DNA of 64,000 bases from Nostocoides sp. (GCA_016716625.1 JADJVJ010000004.1:1-64000), one strand, 5' to 3'. Positions 43,258-54,715 are shown, counted from the stretch's first letter. Made by a program: numbers and translations. Notes: a model not told the origin generated them from the letters alone.

Positions 43258-43938
43258 TCACGGAACAAGCCGGTACCCGATGCCGGGTTCGGTGATGAGG
43301 TACTTCGGTCTCGACGGGTCCGGTTCGAGTTTGCGGCGGAGCTGACTGGAGTAGACCCGAAGGTAGTTGGATTCGCGCCCATAGGACGGGCCCCACGCGG
43401 CCCGGAGCAGGTTCTGGTGCGGGACGACGCGGCCCTCGTGTCGGGCGAGCTCGGCGAGCAGCCGCCACTCCGTCGGCGTCAGGTGGACCGCCGACCCGTT
43501 CGCCTCACACTGCAGCGCCTCGAAGTCCAGGCTGAAGTGAGCTCACGTGAAAGGGGGCGTCGCGGGCAACGGCTCACCCCCGCGCCGAATGGCGGCGCGG
43601 ATGCGGGCCATGAGTTCGTCCATGCCGAAGGGCTTAGTGACGTAGTCGTCCGCTCCCTCGTCCAGGGCCTCGACCTTGTCGTCGCTCTGCTGGCGAGCGG
43701 AGAGCACGATGACCGGGATCCGGCTCGTGCGCCGGATGCGTCGCAAGACCTCCAGGCCATCGAGATCCGGCAGTCCGAGATCGAGGACGACCACATCCGG
43801 TGGAGCATCCTCGAACGCGCTGAGCGAATCGGTCGCGTTGGTCACCGCCTCGACGTCGTAGTTGCGCGCCCGCAGGTTGATCCGCAGCGTGCGAAGGATC
43901 GTCGGATCGTCGTCGACGACCAGCACGCTGCCGCTCAC
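43258..43938 (-). pseudogene. kdpE: KdpE response regulator, interrupted by in-frame stop
   Basis: The receiver domain is intact (43938-43546): VLVVDDDPTI, the phosphorylation Asp in VVVLDLGLPD, and YVTKPFGMDEL. A TGA at 43545-43543 stops it. The same frame resumes at once with a complete OmpR-type DNA-binding domain (HLTPTEWRLLAELARH, RESNYLRVYSSQLRRKLEP, GIGYRLVP) and ends at 43258. Thus one nonsense codon in the linker splits a 226-residue KdpE. It overlaps the kdpD remnant (ATGA). Confidence 0.85.
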
Positions 43939-44463
43939 GACGCCGCCCCTGCCGGCAGGGCCACGACCATGGTGAGGCCGCCGCCGGGGGTGTCCTCGGC
44001 GGTCAACGTCCCGCCCATGGCCTCGGTCAGGCCCCGCGCAACCGCCAGGCCAAGACCGACACCATCACCCCCCGAATCGGTCTGCCGCTGGAACGGTTGG
44101 AAGGCGTGCTCCCGAGCCGCCGGTGGTATGCCGGGCCCGGCGTCGATGACGCGCAGTTGCACCTCGTCGCGGATCCGACTCGTCATGACCCGAACCTGCT
44201 CGGCGGAATGTTGGTGACGGATCGCGTTCTCGACAAGGTTGCCCAGTACCCGATCGAGCAGGCCGGCGTCTGCTTCGGCATACCGTGCCCCCTCACCCAG
44301 GCTCCAGGTCACCAGTTCGGGGTTGCCCGACCCCGGATGGCCGTCGGCACCACCTCACCGAGATCGATCGTGCGCGGATGGGCCACCAGGGCGCCGACCT
44401 GGAGTCGGGACATGTCCAAGAGGTTGTCGATCAGGGTCTCGAAAAGCTTGCCTCACTGCCGCG
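43935..44463 (-). pseudogene. kdpD: KdpD sensor kinase, truncated and frameshifted C-terminus
   Basis: Only the end of the kinase remains. A first segment encodes TLIDNLLDMSRLQVGALV (DHp region) to VVPTAIRG; a one-base shift is then needed to continue as LVTWSLGEGARYAEADAG, LVENAIRH, DAGPGIPP and DGVGLGLAVARGL (N, G1 and G2 boxes), ending at 43935. Upstream of about 44463 a stop and unrelated sequence follow. The Usp/KdpD sensor part and kdpFABC are missing. A dead remnant of a potassium two-component system. Confidence 0.85.
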
Positions 44464-44516
44464 ACCGGTATGAGTGCCGAGCGCCCTCAACCGCCAAGCG
44501 GTGACGTGCTGAACCG

Positions 44517-45770
44517 TCAGGGGCCGAGCGCGGCGATGGGGAGGACGTGGACGCCGTCCTGGCGACGCATCGCTGCCGTCCGGGTGGTGACGACACCGAG
44601 GAATGCTGGTTCGCCGACCTTGTCGAGGTCGACCTTGTCCTTGAACCTCAGCAGGGAGGCGGCGGCACCGTCGACGGCTGCGGGGTTCATCTTCACCTCA
44701 AGTGCGCCCCAACGTCCGTCGTCGAGGGTGATGATGATGTCGACCTCGTGGTTGTTGTTGTCTCGCCAGCGGGCCAAGCGGCCGCGGAGCGGTTGCGAGT
44801 AGACGCGCAGGTCGCGCAACACCAAGGACTCGAAGAGGAATCCGGTGGCGTTCAGGTCACGGAGCAACTGCTCCGGGCTGACACCGAGCGCGGCGACGGC
44901 CAGTGATGGGTCGACCATGAAGCGCGCCGCTGACTTGCGCAACGGGGTCGCCGAGCGCATATGAGGGGCCCAGGCGGGGAGGTCCTCGGTCACCATCAGC
45001 CGGTTCAGGATGTCCAGGTAGCCGGCCGCGGTGTCCCGATCCAGCGTCCGGTCGGGTCCGGCCACGTCGGTCGCGATGGCCTGGGTGCTGAGCTCGGTGC
45101 CGGTGCCACGGGCCAGGGACGCGAGGAAGCGCCGGAGCGTGGCTGGGTCCCGTCGGACGCCCATCTGGGGCATGTCCACCTCGACCAGTGAACTCAGGTA
45201 GTCCACGACCCACCGCTGCGCCACCCTCACCGGCACGTCCAACAGTGCCGGCCATCCGCCCGTGACGATGCAATCCACTAGCTGTGGGACGGTGACGTCC
45301 GGGGCCATTGACGCCGTGAAGTCCCCGTCGAAGAGATCTGCCAGCGAGACGGCGCCGGTCGAGACGCCAGTCTCGAACAGGCTCATCGGTCGCATCCGGA
45401 GGATCGAGTAGCGTCCCGCGCCGCTGTGCCGGGTGACGTCATCTCGGGGGGTGGCGGACCCGGTCAGGAGAAATCTGCCTGCTTCGCCGCCGAGGTCGTC
45501 GACCTGTCGACGCACGAGGTTCCAGAGCTTCGGCGCTGCCTGCCACTCGTCAAACAACACCGGCGGAGGCGCATCAAGGAGCAGTTCGGGGGCGGTGTCC
45601 ACCAGATCATGGACGCTGTCGTCGGTGTCCAGGCGGAACACGGTCGTGGCACGACGCGTCGCGGTGGCTGTCTTGCCGCACGCCTTCGGACCCTCGATGA
45701 GGACGGCACCCGCGGCCTCCATGCGTTCGGCCAGTTCGCCATCGGCGATGCGGGGCCGATACGTGACCAC
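44517..45770 (-). CDS. DUF4143-type P-loop ATPase
   Basis: 417 residues. The N-terminal AAA_14 domain has a Walker A-like GPKACGKTATA (near 28) and a VLFDEWQ Walker B (near 70), then LLTGSATPRDD (sensor). The C-terminal DUF4143 domain (about 200-390) contains GFLFESLVLRDLRVYS and NNNHEVDIIITLDDGRWGALEVK, a nuclease-like patch. Such proteins are common in mobile and accessory gene pools and their function is unclear. It lies beside the kdp remnants and the tRNA-Ala. Confidence 0.87.
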   Translation of the reverse strand: MVTYRPRIADGELAERMEAAGAVLIEGPKACGKTATATRRATTVFRLDTDDSVHDLVDTAPELLLDAPPPVLFDEWQAAPKLWNLVRRQVDDLGGEAGRFLLTGSATPRDDVTRHSGAGRYSILRMRPMSLFETGVSTGAVSLADLFDGDFTASMAPDVTVPQLVDCIVTGGWPALLDVPVRVAQRWVVDYLSSLVEVDMPQMGVRRDPATLRRFLASLARGTGTELSTQAIATDVAGPDRTLDRDTAAGYLDILNRLMVTEDLPAWAPHMRSATPLRKSAARFMVDPSLAVAALGVSPEQLLRDLNATGFLFESLVLRDLRVYSQPLRGRLARWRDNNNHEVDIIITLDDGRWGALEVKMNPAAVDGAAASLLRFKDKVDLDKVGEPAFLGVVTTRTAAMRRQDGVHVLPIAALGP

Positions 45771-45784
45771 GGCGACTCCTCGGT

Positions 45785-45842
45785 AAATCCGATCATGGGC
45801 AACCCGTGAATCCTATATCTCTTACCCGGCAAATCCTATATC
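45785..45842 (-). repeat. Phased direct repeats upstream of the DUF4143 ATPase
   Basis: AATCCTATATC occurs at 45809-45819 and again at 45832-45842, 23 bp apart; a weaker AAATCCGAT copy lies one more step away at 45785-45793. On the minus strand the repeats read GATATAGGATT and precede the ATPase start (45770). They may be regulator or iteron-like binding sites, or a duplicated -10 region. Confidence 0.5.
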
Positions 45843-45895
45843 CGCAGGACTCCGCGACCACCGGCACGACCCGCCTCACAGAGACGAGAACTGGG

Positions 45896-45968
45896 TGGAG
45901 AAGACGGGACTCGAACCCGCAACCCCCGCCTTGCAAAAGCGGTGCGCTACCAATTGCGCCACTTCCCC
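45896..45968 (-). tRNA. tRNA-Ala (anticodon TGC)
   Basis: 73 nt on the minus strand. Acceptor GGGGAAG pairs with CTTCTCC (one G-T), D arm GGCGCAATTGGTAGCGC, anticodon loop TTTGCAA (TGC), T arm GCGGGTTCGAGTCCCGT. CCA is not encoded. It is a member of the origin-proximal Ala/Ile tRNA pair of Actinobacteria. Confidence 0.93.
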
Positions 45969-46073
45969 TGATGAGAGACTCCGCCAACCGAGCGATGCGT
46001 CGGTCAAACCCAGAACTCCCGTTGGGACTTCACGAGAATACCCGGCACGCCACGCACGGCATACGGGAGTGAT

Positions 46074-46196
46074 TCAGTTCGCGGGCTTGTCGGTGGCCTC
46101 GGCCCACAGGCGGGTCTCGGCCTCGCTGTCCTTGATCCGCTTGTTGACGAGCACGGCGCCCACGGCGGCCGCAACGACGAGGAGCAGCTTGCGCAT
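46074..46196 (-). CDS. DLW-39 family small protein
   Basis: 40 residues: a short hydrophobic helix (LLLVVAAAVGAVLVNKR) followed by KDSEAETRLWAEATDKPAN. The D/L/W core matches the DLW-39 family, tiny proteins encoded between the Ala and Ile tRNAs or near gyrA in Actinobacteria. An AGGTGATG ribosome site precedes the ATG. It is too short for most gene finders. Function unknown. Confidence 0.85.
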   Translation of the reverse strand: MRKLLLVVAAAVGAVLVNKRIKDSEAETRLWAEATDKPAN

Positions 46197-46230
46197 GTCA
46201 TCACCTCACGTGATCTCAGTGGGGACCGGG

Positions 46231-46307
46231 TGGTGGGCCTAACAGGACTTGAACCTGTGGCCTCTTCCTTATCAGGGAAGCGCTCTAACCGTCTGAGCTA
46301 TAGGCCC
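46231..46307 (-). tRNA. tRNA-Ile (anticodon GAT)
   Basis: 77 nt with encoded CCA. Acceptor GGGCCTA pairs with TAGGCCC; the anticodon loop contains GAT (CTGATAA); the T arm reads CAGGTTCAAGTCCTG. Located between DLW-39 and the gyrA/DUF3566 terminator, as in related genomes. Confidence 0.94.
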
Positions 46308-46324
46308 GTCGCCGATCCGGCCAT

Positions 46325-46346
46325 GTGCCACCGCGGGCGGTGGCAC
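46325..46346 (-). terminator. Hairpin terminator of the gyrB-gyrA-DUF3566 operon
   Basis: GTGCCACCGC and GCGGTGGCAC make a perfect 10-bp stem with a GG loop. It lies 93 bp beyond the DUF3566 stop and just upstream of tRNA-Ile, so it separates the gyrase operon from the tRNA transcript. Confidence 0.7.
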
Positions 46347-46438
46347 GAGGGTTGAGATTACCCCACCACGGCGGCGCCCCACAAAACGGCGACCGTATGC
46401 CGTGCTGCCCACCCACCGGAGTACCCGGCCAGGCGAGG

Positions 46439-46984
46439 TCAGTCGTCGGTGAGGGTGACCTGAACGCCGCCGACGAGCGAGCTGGAGACGTTGTAGAGGA
46501 ACGCGGCGAGCGTCGCGAGCGCCGTCATGAGGATGACGTCGAAGACCGCGAACACGATCGCGAGCGAGATGATCCGCCCGAACCCGACGAAGTCCATGAT
46601 GTCGAACGGCCGGCCACCCTCCTGGATGACCTCACCGATCATCGAGTTGACCTTCGTGAAGACGCCCATGCCGGAGAGGATCGTCCAGAGCACCGCGGTC
46701 GCGACGACCATGGCGATCCCGATGGCCACCGAGAGCAGGAAGGCGATCTTTGTCGTCGACCACGGGTCGATCCGCGAGACGGTGAGCCGGATACGCCGGG
46801 GGTTACCGACGATCCGGCTGCCCACGGCGCCCTTGGCGGCGGGGACCTCGGCGGGATTTTGGGCCGAGTCCTGGACCGCCTCGGGGGCCGGGACGGCAAC
46901 CGCCGCGCCGCCATCCGTGGGCATGGCTCGGGTGACGGCGGGGTCGGCGGTGCGCGCCACCGCTGCCTGCTCAGCCGTGCTCAC
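46439..46984 (-). CDS. DUF3566 membrane protein downstream of gyrA
   Basis: 181 residues: an Ala/Pro-rich cytosolic N-terminus (about 1-60), then the DUF3566 region with [21 protein letters not shown] and two transmembrane helices ([20 protein letters not shown] and [20 protein letters not shown]). DUF3566 proteins regularly follow gyrA in Actinobacteria; the function is unknown. Its ATG overlaps the gyrA stop. Confidence 0.9.
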   Translation of the reverse strand: MSTAEQAAVARTADPAVTRAMPTDGGAAVAVPAPEAVQDSAQNPAEVPAAKGAVGSRIVGNPRRIRLTVSRIDPWSTTKIAFLLSVAIGIAMVVATAVLWTILSGMGVFTKVNSMIGEVIQEGGRPFDIMDFVGFGRIISLAIVFAVFDVILMTALATLAAFLYNVSSSLVGGVQVTLTDD

Positions 46985-49638
46985 TCCTGGCCTCCTGGGG
47001 TCGTCCCGTCGTCCTCGGCCGCGTCGTCGACCGAAGCGCCCTCAGCCAAAGGTACGGCATCGGCGGCCTCGCTGGCATCAGCGGTATCACCCGCATCACC
47101 CGCGGCGGAGTCCTCAGCGGCTCCCTCAGCGGCTCCCTCAGCGGCTCCCTCAGCGGAGTCGGCCTCGACCTCCTCCTCGCGCTCGACGTTGCGGGCCACG
47201 GCGACGATCGCGTCGTCCCGTCCCGGCTTGGCGAACTGCACGCCCATGGTGTTGCGGCCGGTGAGCCGGACCTCGTCGACCCGGGAACGGACGATGTTGC
47301 CGCGCTCGAAGATGACGAGCACCTCGTCCTCCTCGTCGACGGTGAGCGCACCGACGAGGTCGCCGCCCTTGTCCGACTGCTTGGCGACCGCGACGCCAAA
47401 GATGGCCCGGCCCTTGACATTCCATTCGCTGGCCTTGGAGCGCTTGGCCAGCCCGGACTCGAAGACGACGAAGACGTCCGGGTCGGTCCCCTCCGCAATG
47501 ACCGACATCGCGAGCAGCGAGTCCCCGGAGCGGAACTTCATCCCGGTGACGCCCGAGGTCGCCCGGCCCATCGGCCGCAGCGTCGCGTCATCGGCGTGGA
47601 AACGCACCGACTGGCCGCGGCGGGAGACCAGCAGCAGGTCATCGGTGGCCTGCGCCAGCCCGACCCCGACGAGCTCGTCCCCATCCCGCAGGTTGACCGC
47701 GATGAGACCACCCGAGCGCGGCGAGTCGTACTCGCCGAGACGGGTCTTCTTGACCAGACCCGCGCGGGTGGCCAGGACGAGGTATGCTGCGCTGCCGTAG
47801 TCACGCACCGCGAGCACCTGGGCAATGTGCTCTTCGGGCTGGAAGGCCAGGATGTTCGCCACGTGCTGCCCCTTGGCGTCTCGCCCGGCGTCGGGCAGGT
47901 CATAGGCCTTGGCCCGATAGACCCGCCCCAGGTTGGTGAAGAAGAGCAGCCAGTGGTGCGAGGTCGTCGTGAAGAAGTGCTCGACCATGTCCTCGCCGCG
48001 CAGCGCCGCACCCTTGACGCCCTTGCCGCCGCGCCGCTGCGAACGGTAGGCGTCGACCCGGGTCCGCTTGGCGTACCCGCCCGCGGTGATCGTCACGACG
48101 ACGTCCTCCTCGGGGATGAGGTCCTCCATCGCCATATCCCCGTCGAACGGCATGATCTGGGTGCGCCGCTCGTCGCCGAACCGCTTGGTGATCTCGGCGA
48201 GCTCGTCGGCGATGATCGAGCGCTGCCGGGACGGGGTGGCCAGGATGTCCGTGTAGTCGGTGATAAGCGACTCGAGCTCGTTGTGCTGGTCGATGATCCG
48301 CTGCCGCTCCAGGGCCGCGAGCCGACGCAGCTGCATGTCGAGGATCGCCGAGGCCTGGACCTCGTCGATCTCGAGCAGCGCCATAAGCCCCTCGCGGGCC
48401 TCATCGACCGTCGGCGAACGGCGGATCAGGGCGATGACCGCATCGAGCTGGTCGAGGGCCTTGAGCAGACCACGCAGGATGTGGATGCGCTTCTCGGCCT
48501 CGCGGAGCCGGTAGGAGGTGCGCCGCTGGATGACGTCGATCTGGTGATCCACCCAGTGCCGGATGAAGGCATCGATCGGCAGCGTGCGCGGCACCCCGTC
48601 GACGAGGGCGAGCATGTTGGCGCCGAAGTTGCTCTGCAGCTGGGTGTGCTTGTAGAGGTTGTTGAGGACGACCTTGGCGACCGCGTCCTTCTTGAGCACG
48701 ATGACGAGCCGCTGGCCGGTCCGCCCCGAGGTCTCATCGCGGATGTCGGCGATCCCGGCGAGCCGGCCGTCCTTGACGTGCTCGGCGATCTTCTGGGCCA
48801 GGCTGTCCGGGTTGACCTGATACGGCAGCTCGGTGACGACGAGGCACTGGCGGCCCTGAATCTCCTCGACCTCGACCACCGCCCGCATGATGATCGAGCC
48901 GCGGCCCGTGCGGTAGGCGTCCTCGATGCCGCGCGAGCCCATGATGAGTGCCCCGGTCGGGAAGTCCGGGCCCTTGATCGCGGCCATCACCGCGACGAGC
49001 GTCTCCTCGCGCGTGGCCTCGGGGTGCGCGAGCACCCACTGCGCGGCCTCCGACACCTCGCGAAGGTTGTGCGGCGGGATCTGGGTCGCCATACCCACCG
49101 CGATCCCGGAGGAGCCGTTGACGAGCAGGTTCGGGAACCGGCTCGGCAGAACCGTCGGCTCCTGGGTCTTGCCGTCATAGTTCGGCTTGAAGTCGACGGT
49201 CTCCTCGTCGATGTCGCGGACCATCTCCATGGACAGCGGCGCCATCCGGCACTCGGTGTACCGCGGGGCCGCGGCCGGGTCATCACCCGGGGAGCCGAAG
49301 TTGCCCTGCCCCTGGATGAGCGGGTAGCGCATCGACCAGTCCTGCACGAGCCGGACCAGGGCGTCATAAATCGCCTGGTCACCGTGCGGGTGGTACTGCC
49401 CCATGACGTCACCGACGACGCGGCTGCACTTGTTGAACCCACGGTCCGGGCGGTAGCCGCCGTCGAACATCGCGTAGAGCACCCGCCGGTGGACCGGCTT
49501 GAGGCCATCACGCACATCCGGCAAGGCCCGGCTGACGATGACCGACATGGCGTACTCGATGTACGACTGCTGCATCTCGGTGTTGAGGTCGATCGGCTCG
49601 ATCCGGTCGGCCGCTTCGATGGGGGGCTGCTCAGTCAT
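46981..49638 (-). CDS. gyrA: DNA gyrase subunit A
   Basis: 885 residues. Breakage-reunion domain with the catalytic Tyr in [10 protein letters not shown] (near 127) and the QRDR around [14 protein letters not shown]; the CTD contains the GyrA box QRRGGKG. Here the usual Ser/Ala of the quinolone-resistance position is Gln (near 88). The C-terminal tail (about 830-885) is unusually long and acidic with [14 protein letters not shown] repeats. It follows gyrB, which begins 141 bp away, and overlaps DUF3566. Confidence 0.96.
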   Translation of the reverse strand: MTEQPPIEAADRIEPIDLNTEMQQSYIEYAMSVIVSRALPDVRDGLKPVHRRVLYAMFDGGYRPDRGFNKCSRVVGDVMGQYHPHGDQAIYDALVRLVQDWSMRYPLIQGQGNFGSPGDDPAAAPRYTECRMAPLSMEMVRDIDEETVDFKPNYDGKTQEPTVLPSRFPNLLVNGSSGIAVGMATQIPPHNLREVSEAAQWVLAHPEATREETLVAVMAAIKGPDFPTGALIMGSRGIEDAYRTGRGSIIMRAVVEVEEIQGRQCLVVTELPYQVNPDSLAQKIAEHVKDGRLAGIADIRDETSGRTGQRLVIVLKKDAVAKVVLNNLYKHTQLQSNFGANMLALVDGVPRTLPIDAFIRHWVDHQIDVIQRRTSYRLREAEKRIHILRGLLKALDQLDAVIALIRRSPTVDEAREGLMALLEIDEVQASAILDMQLRRLAALERQRIIDQHNELESLITDYTDILATPSRQRSIIADELAEITKRFGDERRTQIMPFDGDMAMEDLIPEEDVVVTITAGGYAKRTRVDAYRSQRRGGKGVKGAALRGEDMVEHFFTTTSHHWLLFFTNLGRVYRAKAYDLPDAGRDAKGQHVANILAFQPEEHIAQVLAVRDYGSAAYLVLATRAGLVKKTRLGEYDSPRSGGLIAVNLRDGDELVGVGLAQATDDLLLVSRRGQSVRFHADDATLRPMGRATSGVTGMKFRSGDSLLAMSVIAEGTDPDVFVVFESGLAKRSKASEWNVKGRAIFGVAVAKQSDKGGDLVGALTVDEEDEVLVIFERGNIVRSRVDEVRLTGRNTMGVQFAKPGRDDAIVAVARNVEREEEVEADSAEGAAEGAAEGAAEDSAAGDAGDTADASEAADAVPLAEGASVDDAAEDDGTTPGGQE
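47114..47155 (-). repeat. 12-bp tandem repeat in the gyrA tail
   Basis: CAGCGGCTCCCT is repeated about three and a half times, giving the [13 protein letters not shown] acidic tail of GyrA. In-frame 12-bp units could vary in copy number without breaking the gene. Confidence 0.8.
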
Positions 49639-49653
49639 CGGTCTCTTCCTTCA

Positions 49654-49743
49654 CGACTTTCCCGCCCCGGGCGGAAAAGTGAGGGTTAGGGTCGCCTCTA
49701 CGGCACCCCAAGTGAGGGTTTGTGGCATGGGGAGAGAAAGTCG
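49654..49743. repeat. 90-nt palindromic repeat element, copy 1 (gyrB-gyrA spacer)
   Basis: Starts CGACTTTCCCGCCCCGGGCG and ends GAAAGTCG, followed by AGG. It aligns with the element at 63002-63091 over the full 90 nt (same ends, TACGG.ACCCCAA in the middle) but has diverged and lost most of its internal pairing. It fills the gap between gyrA and gyrB. Confidence 0.65.
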
Positions 49744-49779
49744 AGGCGTGCAGGGGGGGCACGGCAGACGGCATACGCA

Positions 49780-52077
<2,298 letters not shown>

Positions 52078-52473
52078 TCAGCCGGGTTGGGCGTCCAGCG
52101 TGCGCTCGCAGAGGGCCCGCATGACCGCCGGGATCGGGGCGCTGGCGCGGGTCTCGGCGTCGATGTAGACCTGCGCCCAGCGGCCGTGCGCCGCGATCTG
52201 CGGCGAGCCCACGACATACAGACCGAGCTCGAAGACCACGGAGCGACTGCCCAACCGAGCCACCCGCACGCCCACCTCGACCTCGCTGGGGTAGGCGACC
52301 TCGGCATAGAACCGGCAACTGCTCTCGGCCACCACCCCGATGACCGGTGCGTGCGCCTCGTCGACGCCGGTCTCGCGCACCACCCAGGCGTTGAGGACGC
52401 TGTCGAAGAGCTCGTAGTAGACCGCGTTGTTGAGGTGGCCGAACATGTCGTTGTCCGACCAGCGGGTGCTCAC
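52078..52473 (-). CDS. Acyl-CoA thioesterase (hotdog fold), probably 5'-shortened
   Basis: 131 residues from a GTG at 52473: RWSDNDMFGHLNNAVYYELF is the 4HBT catalytic block, and the fold continues to the end. In the same frame just upstream lies HEQARDPRTLTRADFP, which looks like the missing N-terminus of the family, separated by a single in-frame TAA (52482 region). So the original start was probably further upstream, and the gene survives by re-initiation or is a sequencing artefact. Confidence 0.78.
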   Translation of the reverse strand: MSTRWSDNDMFGHLNNAVYYELFDSVLNAWVVRETGVDEAHAPVIGVVAESSCRFYAEVAYPSEVEVGVRVARLGSRSVVFELGLYVVGSPQIAAHGRWAQVYIDAETRASAPIPAVMRALCERTLDAQPG

Positions 52474-52553
52474 CCGGGCCAGTTACGGGAAGTCCGCGCG
52501 GGTCAACGTCCGCGGATCGCGCGCCTGCTCGTGCACCCCTGGATCGTATGCCG

Positions 52554-53933
52554 TCAGCCGCCCTCGAGCGTGCGGTCGAACAGGCTGCGCACCTCGTCCG
52601 TGAGCCCCGGCTCGGGAATCGTGACATCGATGCTCGGCGCGGCGCAGCGCACGCCGTACACGAACGCATCCGGCCACGGTTGCTCCGGGGCGCGGGCGGC
52701 GAGCTCCTCCAGGGTGCGATCGGCGAGCAGGCTTCGCCAGTGGGCGCGGTCCTTCGTGGGGAGGTCGGCGAGTGCCGCGGTCGCGGTGCGGACCTGGCCC
52801 GCGAAGCCACCGCTGCGGGTGACCTCGACGGCTGCGGCCCGTGGCGCCGGCGAGGTCGAACGCCGCCGGCTCCGGGCTTTGGGCGGAGCTGGCGCGGCCG
52901 GGACGACCTCGACCAGGGCCCAGGCCGCGGCAAGCTCACGGACCTGCACGGACTCCGGACCGAACCGGGCGGTTGCGGCCGCCAGGGTCAAAGCCGCGAA
53001 GGTGGCGAAGTCACAATCGGCCCGAATGTCGCCGGTGATGGTGTCGTGCCAGACGAGCCCGGCGTCACCCCAGGCCGGGCCACCCAACGCCAGCGCATAG
53101 GTCGCGAACGCCCGGTTGGGGATCCCGGAGTTGAGGTGCACCCCGCCGTGGTCGGCGGTGGTCTGGATGTAGTCGGCGTAGGTCGCCGGCTGCGGGTCCT
53201 TACCGAGCCGAGGGTCGTCGTATGCCGTGCCGGGGTGAAGCATGTCGCGCAGGCCGCGCCCCTTGACCCCGGGCAGCAGCAGCTCGGCCCCGACGAGCCA
53301 GTCGGCGTCGGCGGCATTCTGGCCGAGCACGTGCTGCTTGACCAGGACCCCGAAGACGTCGGACACGTGCTCGTTGAGGGCTCCGCTCTCGTCCTGGTAG
53401 TTCAGGCCGCTGGTGTACTGGGTGACGCCGTGGGCGAGCTCGTGACCGATGACGTCGAGGCTGCTGGTGAAGTCGGCGAAGACCTCCCCGTCGCCGTCCC
53501 CGAAGACCATCTGCTCACCGTTCCAGAAGGCGTTGTCGTAGCCCCTGCGGTAGTGCACGGTCGCGACCAGCCCGAGGCCCTTGTCGTCCAGCGAGGAGCG
53601 CTCGAAGGCCTCGAACCAGAGCTGCCAAGTCGCACCGAGACCGTCATACGCCCTGGTCACCGAGGCATCCTCGGTCGCCGGGTCGCCCTCGCCGCGGACC
53701 AGCCGCCCGGGCAGGTCGGCGCCGTGCTCGGCGTCGTGGATCTCGCGGAAGGCCTGATCCTCGGCCCCCCGAGCCCGGCGCGCCCGGGTGCGCGGCCGCG
53801 GCAGCACCCCCTCGAACCGCTCCCGGCGCAGCTCCTCGTCATGGGCCAGGGTGCGGCGGGCGTGGCCTTCCAGGTGCGGATCCCCGGAACTGGCCAGGGC
53901 ACGCAACATGTACGGCGGGATGATCGTGCACAT
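52554..53933 (-). CDS. M4 thermolysin-like metallopeptidase fused to an emfourin-like domain
   Basis: 459 residues. The start MCTIIPPYMLRALA matches the protealysin-type short propeptide. The zinc site is HELAHG (near 162) with the third ligand in ALNEHVSDVFG (near 187) and the active His in TADHGGVHLNSG. A linker rich in Arg/Pro leads to a C-terminal segment (about 365-459) with VEVTRSGGFAGQVR and LPTKDRAHWRSLLAD, which resembles emfourin, the inhibitor of protealysins. No signal peptide is seen. Substrate unknown. Confidence 0.86.
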   Translation of the reverse strand: MCTIIPPYMLRALASSGDPHLEGHARRTLAHDEELRRERFEGVLPRPRTRARRARGAEDQAFREIHDAEHGADLPGRLVRGEGDPATEDASVTRAYDGLGATWQLWFEAFERSSLDDKGLGLVATVHYRRGYDNAFWNGEQMVFGDGDGEVFADFTSSLDVIGHELAHGVTQYTSGLNYQDESGALNEHVSDVFGVLVKQHVLGQNAADADWLVGAELLLPGVKGRGLRDMLHPGTAYDDPRLGKDPQPATYADYIQTTADHGGVHLNSGIPNRAFATYALALGGPAWGDAGLVWHDTITGDIRADCDFATFAALTLAAATARFGPESVQVRELAAAWALVEVVPAAPAPPKARSRRRSTSPAPRAAAVEVTRSGGFAGQVRTATAALADLPTKDRAHWRSLLADRTLEELAARAPEQPWPDAFVYGVRCAAPSIDVTIPEPGLTDEVRSLFDRTLEGG

Positions 53934-54093
53934 GGGCGCAGAGAACAACATAGGTCCCACTCTGCCGCCCTGCACCGACGGTGTCTCCCGGAGGCGCTGA
54001 TTCCGGGTTCATATACCATAGGATGGGCTCATCAGGGTGTGGCGCGGTCGAGGGACGCGACCCAACGTTTGTTTGTTCAGAGAGGCACCAGAC

Positions 54094-54690
54094 ATGGGTA
54101 CGACGGCGTCCCCAGAACCAGGAGACGGGCGAGTGCGTCGCCGCGCGCTGACCAGGGCCGCGGTGTGGGCCACGCCCGTCATTTCCGTGGCGGCGGCGGC
54201 GCCGGCGATTGCGGCGAGCTTTCCCCCAGGCTTGCAGGGGTGGACCCAATGGCAGCGTCGATGTGGTTTTTCGACGACGACGCTCACCGTTGACGGCAAT
54301 GGCCCGAATAACCTGGTCTACCCGAACGACATCTACGGCTTCTACGTTTACTACGCGACCTCGACCACGAGCCTGACCAACGCGTGTATGTCGTTCAGCT
54401 ACTCGCCTGGGTATCCCGCTATCACGTGGACCGCGCTGACGGGCAGCGGAGCGGGCTGGTCTCTGCCCACCCTCGTGCCCGGCACCTCGACCTACCGGAC
54501 GTGCTACTCCGGCCCCTGGACCTATGTGGCGGCCTCCGGGAGCAACCCGGCGTACGCGATCACCTCGCAGATCCCCATTTTTCGGGGCACCACGACCATC
54601 TCGACGTGCTATTCCCAGGCCATCACCATCGTGCGGAGCGTGACCGTCAACGGCAACGTGTTGTCGTTCACGCGGACCATCACCATCTGA
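54094..54690 (+). CDS. Exported protein of unknown function with Tat-like leader
   Basis: 198 residues, ATG preceded by AGAGAGGCACC. The leader RRRALTRAAVWATPVISVAAAAPAIAAS has an RRR core and a long hydrophobic part, typical of surface proteins exported as folded or Tat-type substrates in Actinobacteria. The mature part is rich in Ser, Thr, Tyr and Gly, with three or four cysteines and no domain I recognise. A 53-residue ORF follows 25 bp later. Confidence 0.6.
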   Translation: MGTTASPEPGDGRVRRRALTRAAVWATPVISVAAAAPAIAASFPPGLQGWTQWQRRCGFSTTTLTVDGNGPNNLVYPNDIYGFYVYYATSTTSLTNACMSFSYSPGYPAITWTALTGSGAGWSLPTLVPGTSTYRTCYSGPWTYVAASGSNPAYAITSQIPIFRGTTTISTCYSQAITIVRSVTVNGNVLSFTRTITI

Positions 54691-54715
54691 CGCCGATCGA
54701 CGAAGGAGAACACCG

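Noticed and set aside
43543..43545. TGA inside kdpE read as selenocysteine
   Set aside because: It lies in a non-catalytic linker, no SECIS-like hairpin follows, and the neighbouring kdpD is also broken.
45785..45842. A plasmid or phage replication origin with iterons
   Set aside because: Only two good repeats and no replication gene; the neighbouring ORF is a DUF4143 ATPase.
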